A stretch of DNA of 64,000 bases from Pseudoalteromonas sp. GCY. Lineage in GTDB: Bacteria > Pseudomonadota > Gammaproteobacteria > Enterobacterales > Alteromonadaceae. This document shows, one piece after another, positions 1 through 8,319 of the stretch. The stretch covers positions 2,123,501 through 2,187,500 of the forward strand of contig NZ_CP068023.1 in NCBI RefSeq assembly GCF_016695175.1. The letters run 5' to 3'. The notes below the pieces were generated by a model, which had not been told where the DNA came from, did no database searches, and saw only the letters and a program-made list of their open reading frames with translations. The translations under genes were made by a program, and so were the position numbers. Numbering within the stretch: the first letter of the stretch is position 1; each line of letters starts with the position of its first letter.

Positions 1-1
1 G

Positions 2-313
2 CTTGGCTTCTCCATTGCCATTGATGATTTTGGCGTGGGATATTCCTCATTGGGCTATATTTCAAAATTGCCAGTGGATGTTATCAAAATTGACAAAAGC
101 CTGATTGAAAATATCGACAGCTCAAAATCGGCTCGAGATCTTGTTCAGAATGTTATTCGATTAGTACACGACCTAGAGTTGAAAGTTGTCGCTGAAGGCA
201 TAGAAACCGTAGAGCAGCTTGAGATTCTCGAGCAGTTAAAATGCGATGAAGTGCAAGGGTATCTCATCGGAAAACCTGTTTTGTTTGAGGAGTTTACTCA
301 CTATGTCTATTAA
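2..313 (+). CDS. EAL-domain cyclic-di-GMP phosphodiesterase, C-terminal part (gene cut by window edge)
   Basis: This is the last 103 residues of an EAL domain; the start lies outside the window. EAL enzymes hydrolyse cyclic di-GMP to linear pGpG in the cytoplasm. Visible family motifs, in order, are DDFGVGYSSL (metal-binding Asp pair), VIKIDKSLI (catalytic-region Lys), VVAEGIET (conserved Glu) and the closing QGYLIGKPV. All these catalytic positions look intact, so the domain is probably active, though the EAL signature itself is not in view. The last 11 bases overlap the start of the next gene, a REC-HDOD protein, which suggests translational coupling in a signalling operon. The domains upstream of the EAL are unknown. 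Confidence 0.88.
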   Translation, partial: LGFSIAIDDFGVGYSSLGYISKLPVDVIKIDKSLIENIDSSKSARDLVQNVIRLVHDLELKVVAEGIETVEQLEILEQLKCDEVQGYLIGKPVLFEEFTHYVY

Positions 314-1442
314 AAACCAAGTGCCACGGATTGTGCTCGTTGATGACGATGAGTTGATGTTGAAGTCGCTCCACCGCCACTTCAAAATCAGCATGGAAGG
401 CGCTGAAATATTGACCTTTTCATCACCTAAACAATTCATTGAATCCCTAGATACGTTTGCGGGCATCGACATTTTAGTGAGTGACTACCTTATGCCATCG
501 ATTAACGGTGTTGAATTAATCAATATCGTGAGGCGCCGTTATCCACAAGTCCTCACCGTGTTGTTAACCGGCGATACCACAGGCAAGGTACTGTGTAAGT
601 CTTCAATTTCTGCGACCTTTATCGTCGCTAAGCCTTTTCGAAGAGAAGAATTTGATGAGGTTATCACCGCATTTTATCGACTCAATGAGCTGCCATTAAG
701 TGAAGCAATAAAGCGTGCGCTAAATGAAACTTTCATTGAAAACGAATTGCCTATCTTGCTAAGTAAAATTGAAGATATTGATTTAGATTTTCACAAGCTT
801 GAAGCGATGTTGGAACAAGAGGTGCTCATTCAAGCCAAATTATTCCATCTATGTAACAGTGCTTATGTGGGGTTATCGACAAAGCAATACTCCCTTTCTA
901 CCGCAATTAAGACGCTCGGTGTGGATTTAGTTTCCGCAATTATTGTCTCTGTGTGTTATCACAATATGGTCGCAGCTAGATATGATATCGCGAACTGTGA
1001 GCAGTTAAGTGATATCAACTTTAGAAAGGTCAAGTTACTAAAGGAATTGGTACACAAGCTACACGACGTATCAATCGATTCTGAACGCGTTGTTTTTATT
1101 CAATCTCTATTGTTTCTTGGTGAGCTCGGCTCAGAAATCGCTCAGCTTATAACCGAAAGCCAATGTCATTCGCCAGAGAGTTGTTATACCGAGAAATTAC
1201 ATATTGCCCTTTATACCGCCACATTAATTGGCTATGAGTCGGCTATCACAGATCAACTGTATGCACTCATTAAGGCCCTAGAAACGGCCAACTCAGATTG
1301 CAATGCCACTAAGCTATTGTTGCTTATAGACACTATCACCAATAAAGAAGTCAATCAGACGGTGATCAACACCTTTTTTGATCAAAAGAGCCAAGATTGG
1401 TTGGAGCTTTTCTATGAACTCAGAAGCAAATACTTTAGTTAA
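303..1442 (+). CDS. Response regulator with REC and HDOD domains
   Basis: The protein has 379 residues from the ATG at 303, which overlaps the end of the EAL gene; a longer in-frame extension to 246 would lie entirely inside that gene. Residues about 8-125 form a receiver domain with VLVDDDE, the phospho-acceptor Asp in LVSDYLMPSINGVE, LLTGD, and the Lys in VAKPF. The rest, from about residue 150, matches an HDOD domain (LEAMLEQEVLIQAKLFHLCN, then TAIKTLGVDLV). HDOD domains resemble HD phosphohydrolases without the metal-binding residues and usually act as signalling scaffolds. Position between an EAL and a GGDEF gene suggests a role in cyclic-di-GMP output control; that is inference. Confidence 0.88.
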   Translation: MSIKNQVPRIVLVDDDELMLKSLHRHFKISMEGAEILTFSSPKQFIESLDTFAGIDILVSDYLMPSINGVELINIVRRRYPQVLTVLLTGDTTGKVLCKSSISATFIVAKPFRREEFDEVITAFYRLNELPLSEAIKRALNETFIENELPILLSKIEDIDLDFHKLEAMLEQEVLIQAKLFHLCNSAYVGLSTKQYSLSTAIKTLGVDLVSAIIVSVCYHNMVAARYDIANCEQLSDINFRKVKLLKELVHKLHDVSIDSERVVFIQSLLFLGELGSEIAQLITESQCHSPESCYTEKLHIALYTATLIGYESAITDQLYALIKALETANSDCNATKLLLLIDTITNKEVNQTVINTFFDQKSQDWLELFYELRSKYFS

Positions 1443-2391
1443 TTACAAAGTACTGATATTGGACGATGAAACGTCAATACTTAAGGCGTTAAAACGAGTC
1501 ATACGGCTGCCTTCGGTAGAGGTTGTCAGTTTTGATAATCCTTTTGAAGCTCTTGAGTACATAGACACGCACCCCGTTCAGGTTATTATCTCTGATTTTA
1601 GAATGCCGCTAATGAATGGTGGAGATTTTCTAAAACGAGCCAAAAAAATAAACCCTGGTGCAATTGGCCTAATTCTTAGCGGTTATACCGACTCCGATAT
1701 GCTTATTGATATGATTAATAGCAAGGTTGCGCATAAGTTTTTGTGTAAACCATGGGAGAACGACAAATTACTCGAAGAAGTTAATGCAGCAATAGACGTA
1801 TACAATAATAATTATTTTAAAACGGTTTTACAGGAACAACTAAAAAAGCGTGATTGTCCACGGATATTAATCAATAATGAAGGCCAAGTTGTCGAGCATA
1901 ATCTCAGCAAAGACATTGAATCTCAGATTCTTGCAGAGTTCTCGGCATGCTTTAGTGGTAATGGTATCTACCACACTCCTCTTGGTGTTTTAAGATGTGA
2001 GATCCGTAGCAATCCAAAAGACGAAGAGTTCTATCTGGTCACCATAGAAAAAGTCGAAGTAACAGACGAAATTAACGTCTATGAAGTTATCACCGAACTG
2101 CTATTATGTTACTCGATAAACCCCGTTCTCACTTACTATGCGTTGCCAACCTGCGAACTCACCACACCGAAATTGGCAGCTGCGGCTCAAGAAGTTTTCA
2201 GAAACTATAAAATATTGCCGTCACCGACATATAACTATCTGTTTGTACTGGATAACATTGAGCAATCCTTACTACCAAGAAAACACATAGAGCTAGAAAT
2301 TCAGTTGGAAAAGTTACTCGATACCGCGCTACCTCACGAGATACAAAGTAATACCACTCAACTTGCTGCATTTTTAAATAATGGAGAGTAA
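1414..2391 (+). CDS. Response regulator: REC domain plus uncharacterised C-terminal region
   Basis: This 325-residue protein starts at the ATG at 1414, so its first 29 bases overlap the REC-HDOD gene in another frame. Residues about 10-130 are a receiver domain: VLILDDE acid pair, phospho-acceptor Asp in VIISDFRMPLMNG, LILSGY (Ser in place of the usual Thr) and Lys in FLCKPW. The C-terminal ~190 residues match no output domain I recognise: no HD-GYP, GGDEF or DNA-binding motif is visible. The receiver resembles those of the RpfG/HD-GYP type by eye. It ends 2 bases before the GTG of the diguanylate cyclase and is surely co-transcribed with it. Confidence 0.85.
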   Translation: MNSEANTLVNYKVLILDDETSILKALKRVIRLPSVEVVSFDNPFEALEYIDTHPVQVIISDFRMPLMNGGDFLKRAKKINPGAIGLILSGYTDSDMLIDMINSKVAHKFLCKPWENDKLLEEVNAAIDVYNNNYFKTVLQEQLKKRDCPRILINNEGQVVEHNLSKDIESQILAEFSACFSGNGIYHTPLGVLRCEIRSNPKDEEFYLVTIEKVEVTDEINVYEVITELLLCYSINPVLTYYALPTCELTTPKLAAAAQEVFRNYKILPSPTYNYLFVLDNIEQSLLPRKHIELEIQLEKLLDTALPHEIQSNTTQLAAFLNNGE

Positions 2392-2393
2392 GC

Positions 2394-4685
2394 GTGGATA
2401 CTTTTGCAAAAGTTGAATTAACACAGGATTTAGTCGAATCAAGCTTTCCGCTCACCGACCTCAATACGCTACTCGCCTCCCTATCTGATTATTTTGAGGT
2501 ACCAATTACTTTAGTCACTGTAATTGAAGGGCAATGGCAACACCTGATTGCCAAGCATGGGATCCTAGCTGATAGAACACCCGAGCAAGATGCTTTCTGT
2601 AAAAGCCTAATCAAACATAACAAGTCTTTACTTGTTCCAGATACCGCCTTGGATGAAAACTATGCCAATAACCCACTCGTTACTGGCGAGCCTTACATTC
2701 GCTCATACTTGGGTGTACCGTTTCGACTCGATGACAAGCCAATCGGTGGCGTATGTTTAATCGATACCAAACCGAAAAATTATGCCGAGCGAGATGTTCA
2801 TTTACTTGAGACGATTAGTGGTCTTATCACCAATATTTTAGAGCTACAAAAGAACTATTCGTTATACCTCGAAGATCAAGAGTTAATCCGTTTTTCACCA
2901 ATCGTGTTAATTAAGTGGAAGTATAATAATGGGCTTCGCATTCGCACGGTTTCTCCGAATATTGAACGCGTGATTGGTATTGACGCTTTCCACTTATGCT
3001 CTGGGGAATTGCATTTTGAAGACTTACTCACCGGGCCGAGTGTTGAGAAATTTCATTTTAACTTACAAAACCACTTGGATGGTTTAGAAGCGTCTGAAAT
3101 TTTGCTAGAGATGGCATTAGACTCAAAACAGATCTGGATCCGTATGATCACCGTGGCGCACTTTAACCACGACGGCAGAATGACAAGCATTCAGGCTTTT
3201 ATTACCGAAAATACTGCACAAAAGTACACCGAAGACAAACTCAATGAAACGAACCGACAGATGCGTCTATTGCTAGAAGCCTCTGAGCTAGGTACATGGG
3301 ATTGGAATATTCCAGCAGATATCAACAAAGTTAACAAAAAGTGGTGTGATATGCTTGGAATTGAATTTGAATACGTTGAGACCAGCGTTAATTACTTCCG
3401 CCAACTTATTCATCCAGCCGATCGTAGTCACGTAGAAAGAGACCTAGCCAAGCACCTACAAGGGTTAACCGATGCCTACACCACTTCCTATAGAATGAAA
3501 CATGCCGACGGCCACTGGGTGTGGATAGAAACCTATGGCAAAGTGGTTGAACGCGATAATAGTGGCAGAGCACTGCGCCTTGCTGGTACTCACCGGGATA
3601 TTACCTACCGGATGGAAGCACAGTTGCAAGAGCGAAAGCAAAAGCAATTACTGTCTTTTATCAGTAAAGCACAGTCAGCCTATTTAAAGACAGGTGATCT
3701 GTCTAAATCATGCCGTGAAATTCTAGAAGAGCTCATCGACATTGCGGATAGCCAATTTGCGCTGATCGGCGAGCTTGAGCATACCGCCGGTGTACCAAGG
3801 CTCTTTATTCATGCCATTTCAGAAATGCAATGGAATGATTTAAGCTCTCAATTGGTACAGAGATATTATGATAACGATCTCTATTTTACTGACTTTAATA
3901 ATCTGTTCGGATCAGTGATCCTAACGGGAAAAACCGTCATTAGTAATGAACGAGGCAAGCACCCCGCGTCGAAAGGCACGCCAAAAGGACACCCAAGGAT
4001 CTCTAAGTTTTTAGGGCTGCCGATAAAGCTCAATGGCGAATTGGTCGGTATGATTGGACTTGCGAATAAGTTTTTTGACTATACCGAAGAAGATGCAAGA
4101 TTCTTACAACCACTGGTCGATTCATTAGCGGGTTTATACTATGCGGTTAAACTCGATAAAGAGCGTCAAGAAGCAGAAAACAAACTGCTTGAACTCGCAA
4201 TGACCGACACCTTATCAGGCCTGCCCAACCGACGTGCCTTTATGGAAAAAGCCGCCGAAGTTGGTGAGATATCCTTCCCCTATTTAATTGGTATGGTAGA
4301 TATCGATAACTTTAAGTCAATTAATGATACCTACGGTCATGATGCTGGTGACAAAGCCATTAAGCTGATTGCTTACACCATAAAGGATGCGCTACGCAGT
4401 GATGATTTTACCGCGCGAATGGGAGGTGAGGAGTTTGCATTTGTATTGCTTGATGCCACACATGGATCATCTAGCGCATTGATTGAGACCATCAGAGAAT
4501 CTATATCCAACTTGGAAATTACACTGTCAGAAGAAGAGAAAATACGTCTCACGGTCAGCATTGGTGTAAAAGCAGTACTTCCCGAGATGGAAAAAATGTC
4601 TATTACAGGACATTTAAATGATGCTGATAAAGCTTTGTATGAGGCTAAACATACTGGCAAAAATAAAGTAGTTTGGTTCGAATAA
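2394..4685 (+). CDS. Diguanylate cyclase, GAF-PAS-PAS-GAF-GGDEF
   Basis: This 763-residue cytoplasmic enzyme begins with GTG, with GGAG a few bases upstream inside the end of the previous gene. Order of domains: GAF about 20-155; a weak PAS-like segment about 165-275; a PAS_3-type domain about 285-405 (ending in the LAGTHRDITYR repeat); second GAF about 420-585; GGDEF about 600-763. The active site reads ARMGGEEF, a catalytically competent variant. RSDD five residues before it is a perfect RxxD inhibitory site, so product feedback is expected. No transmembrane segment is seen, so inputs are cytosolic ligands or partners. With the EAL gene and two REC proteins upstream, the cluster can both make and break cyclic di-GMP. 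Confidence 0.93.
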   Translation: MDTFAKVELTQDLVESSFPLTDLNTLLASLSDYFEVPITLVTVIEGQWQHLIAKHGILADRTPEQDAFCKSLIKHNKSLLVPDTALDENYANNPLVTGEPYIRSYLGVPFRLDDKPIGGVCLIDTKPKNYAERDVHLLETISGLITNILELQKNYSLYLEDQELIRFSPIVLIKWKYNNGLRIRTVSPNIERVIGIDAFHLCSGELHFEDLLTGPSVEKFHFNLQNHLDGLEASEILLEMALDSKQIWIRMITVAHFNHDGRMTSIQAFITENTAQKYTEDKLNETNRQMRLLLEASELGTWDWNIPADINKVNKKWCDMLGIEFEYVETSVNYFRQLIHPADRSHVERDLAKHLQGLTDAYTTSYRMKHADGHWVWIETYGKVVERDNSGRALRLAGTHRDITYRMEAQLQERKQKQLLSFISKAQSAYLKTGDLSKSCREILEELIDIADSQFALIGELEHTAGVPRLFIHAISEMQWNDLSSQLVQRYYDNDLYFTDFNNLFGSVILTGKTVISNERGKHPASKGTPKGHPRISKFLGLPIKLNGELVGMIGLANKFFDYTEEDARFLQPLVDSLAGLYYAVKLDKERQEAENKLLELAMTDTLSGLPNRRAFMEKAAEVGEISFPYLIGMVDIDNFKSINDTYGHDAGDKAIKLIAYTIKDALRSDDFTARMGGEEFAFVLLDATHGSSSALIETIRESISNLEITLSEEEKIRLTVSIGVKAVLPEMEKMSITGHLNDADKALYEAKHTGKNKVVWFE

Positions 4686-4744
4686 CAAGATATTTCATAT
4701 TGCTTGATATATGTTAATTACGCGTCAGACATAAAAATGGAAAC

Positions 4745-5136
4745 ATGATGAAACAGCTCTCACTTAACCTAGCTGCATTTGGATTTTTAGTCACCTCATC
4801 AGTTGCTTATGCAGATTATACTGCTGAGTTAGAAATTGACCGAATGCCGGACACACCGTTTAAAGAGTGTAACGACTACACTTTCCGCCAAGTTATGAAT
4901 AATTTTTTACCGAACTCACTTGGGATTATCTTACAAGTGATTGGGGCACAAACTACATAAATATTGATGGTTATGTAGAAGAAGAAGGCGAAAAGTTTGA
5001 TTTTCTTCTTCAATACGAAGTCAAATCTGATGGGACGTTTGAATTTAACGCAATGGAGTTCTTAGGAAAAGCAAAAGACGACTCGTTTATTATCATGATG
5101 CTCGACAAGATCTGCTATCATTCAGCGGGTGATTAG
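4745..5136 (+). pseudogene. Small secreted protein split by a -1 frameshift at a T TTT TTA tract
   Basis: The zero frame gives 71 residues with a clear signal peptide (hydrophobic core, then SVAYA before DYTAEL) and stops at 4960. The -1 frame continues without a stop to TAG at 5136, reading WDYLTSDWGTNY, then an acidic stretch, then DKICYHSAGD. The join lies at 4903-4909, T TTT TTA, which is a canonical -1 slippery heptamer in the correct phase (AAT TTT TTA). A fused product would have about 130 residues and two cysteines, one from each half. Either a base has been lost from the T run (mutation or sequencing error), or the frameshift is programmed. The family is not recognised. ATG at 4748 is an alternative start. 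Confidence 0.6.
4903..4909 (+). other. T TTT TTA slippery heptamer
   Basis: The run sits in phase X XXY YYZ with respect to the upstream reading frame, and slipping back one base leads into the open downstream frame. The same heptamer is the classic gag-pol slip site of HIV-1. I did not find a strong downstream hairpin by eye in the next 40 bases. Confidence 0.45.
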
Positions 5137-5170
5137 CGCTTCAACTCGAAGCGCTAAACTGCTTCTAAAC

Positions 5171-5479
5171 TTAGTCTACTGTAACTTTGCACTGGATGGA
5201 CTGTTGATAATAACCCCAAGTTAATATTGCTACATTACTTTGTACTTTAAGGTGATAATCGCCACCGCGGTAACGAGTATCACTGGCGGAGTTATCGATG
5301 AACATCAGCTTTTCACTGTCATTAAATTCAGCGACCATGCTTAGTGGCTGAGTATCGTAGTAAAAAACGGATAATAACTTATCGTTACAGAGATACGTCG
5401 TATGCCCGGTACTAGTCACTTCTTTTAATGGCTTCTTTTGGCATTCCAAATACAATGCTGGAGCTTTCATCTTGTGCAT
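5171..5479 (-). CDS. MliC/PliC-like lysozyme-inhibitor fold, apparently lacking a signal peptide
   Basis: The 102-residue product (ATG at 5470 is an alternative start) resembles the MliC family: two cysteines framing the domain (TTYLCND near the start, IQCKV at the end), VFYYD, a [14 protein letters not shown] segment like the family SAS-G-RY loop, and VAILTW. MliC proteins inhibit C-type lysozyme from the periplasm or as lipoproteins, so a secretion signal is expected, but none is encoded here. A second frame just upstream begins MKK at 5504 and reads TYAQDESSS, like the end of a signal peptide, before stopping. An N-terminal deletion or frameshift is therefore plausible. The family call is by eye and tentative. 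Confidence 0.5.
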   Translation of the reverse strand: MHKMKAPALYLECQKKPLKEVTSTGHTTYLCNDKLLSVFYYDTQPLSMVAEFNDSEKLMFIDNSASDTRYRGGDYHLKVQSNVAILTWGYYQQSIQCKVTVD

Positions 5480-5787
5480 AAGTCTTCGCCCCGGATTTCT
5501 TCATTTCTAATTTTTTCACCTGTCAAAATTTGAACAATAATTTATTTTAACTATTTTTAAGTGGTAAAAATAAATTTAAAAACAGATAGTTATAAATCAT
5601 TTTTCAGTATTGAGTATTGGGATTTTGACGGTTTGACTGTGGATTTTTTAATGATGACAGCGTCAGAAAGCTAAAGCCAACTGTGAGAACTGGATAATCA
5701 GAACAAAAACAATAATGAAGTACATGAATCTCAAATAAATGCTTACCTAATGAAGGCTAACTTTATTTATGAACAGGGTTTGATTAA
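5480..5787. other. AT-rich intergenic region
   Basis: This 308-base gap lies between two minus-strand units. I see no gene except the short MKK-starting frame at 5504 described with the MliC-like gene. An inverted repeat TATTTTTA-agtgg-TAAAAATA lies at 5552-5572, which could be a weak hairpin or operator. No convincing terminator follows the histidine kinase gene. Confidence 0.5.
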
Positions 5788-7086
5788 TTAATTATCCGTA
5801 AATTCGTCGGAGAAATCTGCTTCGCTGAGCTTAGGAAAGGATACCGTAAACGTTGTGCCTACACCGACTTGCGAGTCAACTTGAATGCTACCCTTGTGCT
5901 TGGCGACGATACTATATGATAGAGACAGCCCAAGGCCAGTGCCTTGACCAACAGGTTTGGTGGTAAAAAATGGATTAAAGATTTTATTGATGTCCTCAGC
6001 TGGGATCCCTTTGCCTGTGTCTTTGATGGCAATAATCACCTCGTTTTGTTTATCTTCGATAGAGATAGTTACCGTACCGCTTGACTCTATTGACTGCGCC
6101 GCATTGATGATTAAGTTTAAAAATACCTGATTAATTTGCATTGGCTGACAATATAACAACACTTCATCATCGAGGGAGTAAGTTTTGTTTATAACCGCAT
6201 GATACTTAATTGAGTTGTTTGCTATTTTCAGCGTGCTTTCAATCCCTTTAATAAGATCTGCCTCTTGCCACTCCTGGTTATCAACATGAGAAAAGGATTT
6301 TAAACTCTCAACTATCTTGGAAACTCGGTCCAGCCCTTCTAAACACTCTTGCAGTAATTCAGGCACGTCATCCTTTAAAAAGTCGATACTATACTGACTT
6401 TGAAGCTGCTGCTCCTGTTGTGCTAAATCACTGTCGGCAAGTGTACTAAAATGCGTTTCATAAAAAGCGAGCATCGCAAACAATCCGCTAGCCTGGCCTT
6501 CTAAACTTTGAATATTGGAATTCACAAAACCAATTGGATTGTTGATTTCATGCGCCACGCCAGCGGCTAGTTGGCCAATTGCTGCCATTTTCTCAGACTG
6601 TAGTAGTTGGTTTTGTGCAGCTTCCAACTTAAGGTTGAGTGTTCTTAGCTCTTGCTTTTCTATTTCTAATGCTTCGGTTAGACGTTTTTGCTCTTGATAA
6701 TAGCTCGCCAGCTCGGTCACATCTTGTATGATCACGCATACCTTTTTCACTTCTTCAGAATGCTCAAAAATTGGCACATATTGAATGTTCTGATACATTG
6801 AAGTTTCATCGCCAGTAACAGGACGGCTGCTGCTAAGTTCAAACACATGAGGACGATGCTCCCAGTAGCTAAAACTTGCTGCTTTTAAAGCAAAAACACT
6901 CTTCAATTTCCGCTTGATGATTTTTGCAGCTTCAGGAAATACCTCATCGATGGACATGCCCTCAATATTTTTGGGAGTGTTATCCGGTAGCCGGTTTTTC
7001 AAAAAATCATTCGCAAAAACTACCGTGTGTGCTTGGTCTAGTACACAAATGCCAACCGGAATATAATGCTGCAATTCGCTAAACAA
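5788..7086 (-). CDS. PAS-containing sensor histidine kinase (NtrB-like core)
   Basis: This 432-residue soluble kinase has an N-terminal PAS domain (about 1-125, ending VIIQDVTELASY), a coiled-coil linker (about 125-165), a dimerisation/phosphoacceptor helix with the H-box GVAHEINNPIGFVNSN, and a HATPase domain with N-box LNLIINAAQS, G1 DTGKGIPAE, F-box NPFFTTK and G2 GTGLGLSLS. All ATP-binding motifs are intact. No membrane segment is present, so it senses a cytosolic signal or partner. The 4-helix insert between the H-box and N-box is longer than average. It is the last gene of a REC / CheC / kinase operon, 2 bases after the CheC gene, so the REC protein is its probable substrate. Confidence 0.92.
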   Translation of the reverse strand: MFSELQHYIPVGICVLDQAHTVVFANDFLKNRLPDNTPKNIEGMSIDEVFPEAAKIIKRKLKSVFALKAASFSYWEHRPHVFELSSSRPVTGDETSMYQNIQYVPIFEHSEEVKKVCVIIQDVTELASYYQEQKRLTEALEIEKQELRTLNLKLEAAQNQLLQSEKMAAIGQLAAGVAHEINNPIGFVNSNIQSLEGQASGLFAMLAFYETHFSTLADSDLAQQEQQLQSQYSIDFLKDDVPELLQECLEGLDRVSKIVESLKSFSHVDNQEWQEADLIKGIESTLKIANNSIKYHAVINKTYSLDDEVLLYCQPMQINQVFLNLIINAAQSIESSGTVTISIEDKQNEVIIAIKDTGKGIPAEDINKIFNPFFTTKPVGQGTGLGLSLSYSIVAKHKGSIQVDSQVGVGTTFTVSFPKLSEADFSDEFTDN

Positions 7087-7088
7087 AA

Positions 7089-7670
7089 TCAGCCCTCTAT
7101 TCCAAGCATGGCATTAAGTTTTTGGATCACTGTTTTAATGGAGTTTTCATCCAAACAAATAATCACTCTCGAATCAAAAGAAATAGGCTCGATTATAAAT
7201 GCAATTTTCATCACCAATGTGGTTTTCCACTCGGCAATGTCGTCGGATAGTTGATGTTTATAAATTGTCGGCATAGTCAATGAGGTTTTAAGCTCTAACT
7301 GACTAGAAAAGCCGTTTAAACATGCACCAGCCAAGATATTAGATAAATCTAGTAGGACTTCATTGAGATCAGAGTCATCGAGCGGACTATCGTAGTCCAT
7401 AAGCTCGGCTATTTCTTGTAAGCCTTGCGGTGACAACAGATTAATGACTTCACCTTTAATTTCCCCTAAAAATGACTGTCTCGTTCTGTAGACATGTGCG
7501 GTATTACAGATCTCATTGAGTTGATTTGGGCTTACCGAAGTAATTTCAGGAATAGATAAACTAATTTTCGTTTCAATTAATCGAGCTAAAGAGTTGGCTG
7601 CCTGGCCCATGGATATATTCATTAGCTCTTGCAAGCCATCCCTTTGCTCTTCACTAAGTGGCATATTCAT
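7089..7670 (-). CDS. CheC-family phospho-aspartate phosphatase
   Basis: The 193-residue protein has the CheC signature D-x3-E-x2-N-x22-P: D11, E15, N18 and P41 fit exactly. A second copy lies in LLDLSNILAG, with N followed 22 residues later by P, but its acidic position is Asp rather than Glu. CheC proteins dephosphorylate CheY-type receivers, with the E/N pair aligning the attacking water. The start overlaps the end of the REC gene by four bases, so the two are coupled and the neighbouring REC is the natural substrate. No CheA, CheW or receptor gene is in this operon. Activity of the second, altered site is uncertain. Confidence 0.85.
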   Translation of the reverse strand: MNMPLSEEQRDGLQELMNISMGQAANSLARLIETKISLSIPEITSVSPNQLNEICNTAHVYRTRQSFLGEIKGEVINLLSPQGLQEIAELMDYDSPLDDSDLNEVLLDLSNILAGACLNGFSSQLELKTSLTMPTIYKHQLSDDIAEWKTTLVMKIAFIIEPISFDSRVIICLDENSIKTVIQKLNAMLGIEG

Positions 7671-8032
7671 AATAAACCTAGCTCTTGTAGCGTGTTATGT
7701 AGCTCTTTTTTTTGTAGTGGCTTTTGCAAAAAGCGAAATGCGCCGAGTTTATCTACCAACTTTTTCGCTTCAGGCTGGATATCAGCGGAAATAACAATAA
7801 CCACGGTTTTTGCATGGTGTTCATGTAGATGCGTGAGAACTTCAAAACCATCCATTTCTGGCATAGTTAGATCCAAAAATAACACCTCAGCTTTGCCCTG
7901 CTCAACCATCACCAATGCTTCTTTGCCATTTTTTGCCTCACTGACCTCGACATCCCAGTCTTCAGGTATAGCCCTAAGCACGGCCTTTCTCGACATCATA
8001 GAATCGTCTGCAACGGTTACTGGAATTGCCAT
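7667..8032 (-). CDS. CheY-like single-domain response regulator
   Basis: This 121-residue stand-alone receiver has ADDS at the acid pair, phospho-acceptor Asp in LFLDLTMPEMDGFE, VISAD (Ser at the Thr/Ser switch) and Lys in LQKPL. I chose the ATG at 8032 because AGGAG lies 8 bases upstream; the in-frame GTG codons before it overlap that site. It is the first gene of a three-gene unit with CheC and a PAS histidine kinase. Without an output domain it must work by binding partners, either a motor-like target or the kinase in a feedback loop. Confidence 0.9.
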   Translation of the reverse strand: MAIPVTVADDSMMSRKAVLRAIPEDWDVEVSEAKNGKEALVMVEQGKAEVLFLDLTMPEMDGFEVLTHLHEHHAKTVVIVISADIQPEAKKLVDKLGAFRFLQKPLQKKELHNTLQELGLL

Positions 8033-8256
8033 GAGCACCACTCCTATTTCACTATATTAGTAAAAAGTATGGTCTTTGGCTTTTTGACTGTCAAAAAATT
8101 ATGAGTAAAAAATGACTCATTTGTCCTCTGAATGGAAGAGATTCGATTTAGGAATAACAAATGATGGCTCGATTAATTATCATAAAAGGGTTTTGGCCGT
8201 TATTGGCGAGTAGCAATTTTATAAAAATTTGTATGATGTGTTCTTTACCTGCTATT

Positions 8257-8281
8257 AAATATAGGGCTAAGCCCTATATTT
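8257..8281 (-). terminator. Perfect 11-bp inverted repeat, likely terminator of the QueD-like/M23/thioesterase unit
   Basis: AAATATAGGGC, a three-base loop and GCCCTATATTT form a perfect hairpin about 40 bases after the thioesterase stop. The U-rich tail on the minus strand is short, so termination strength is uncertain. Confidence 0.6.
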
Positions 8282-8319
8282 GCTTTAGAGATTTTAAAAA
8301 ATAAAATCTTAGCGAAAAA

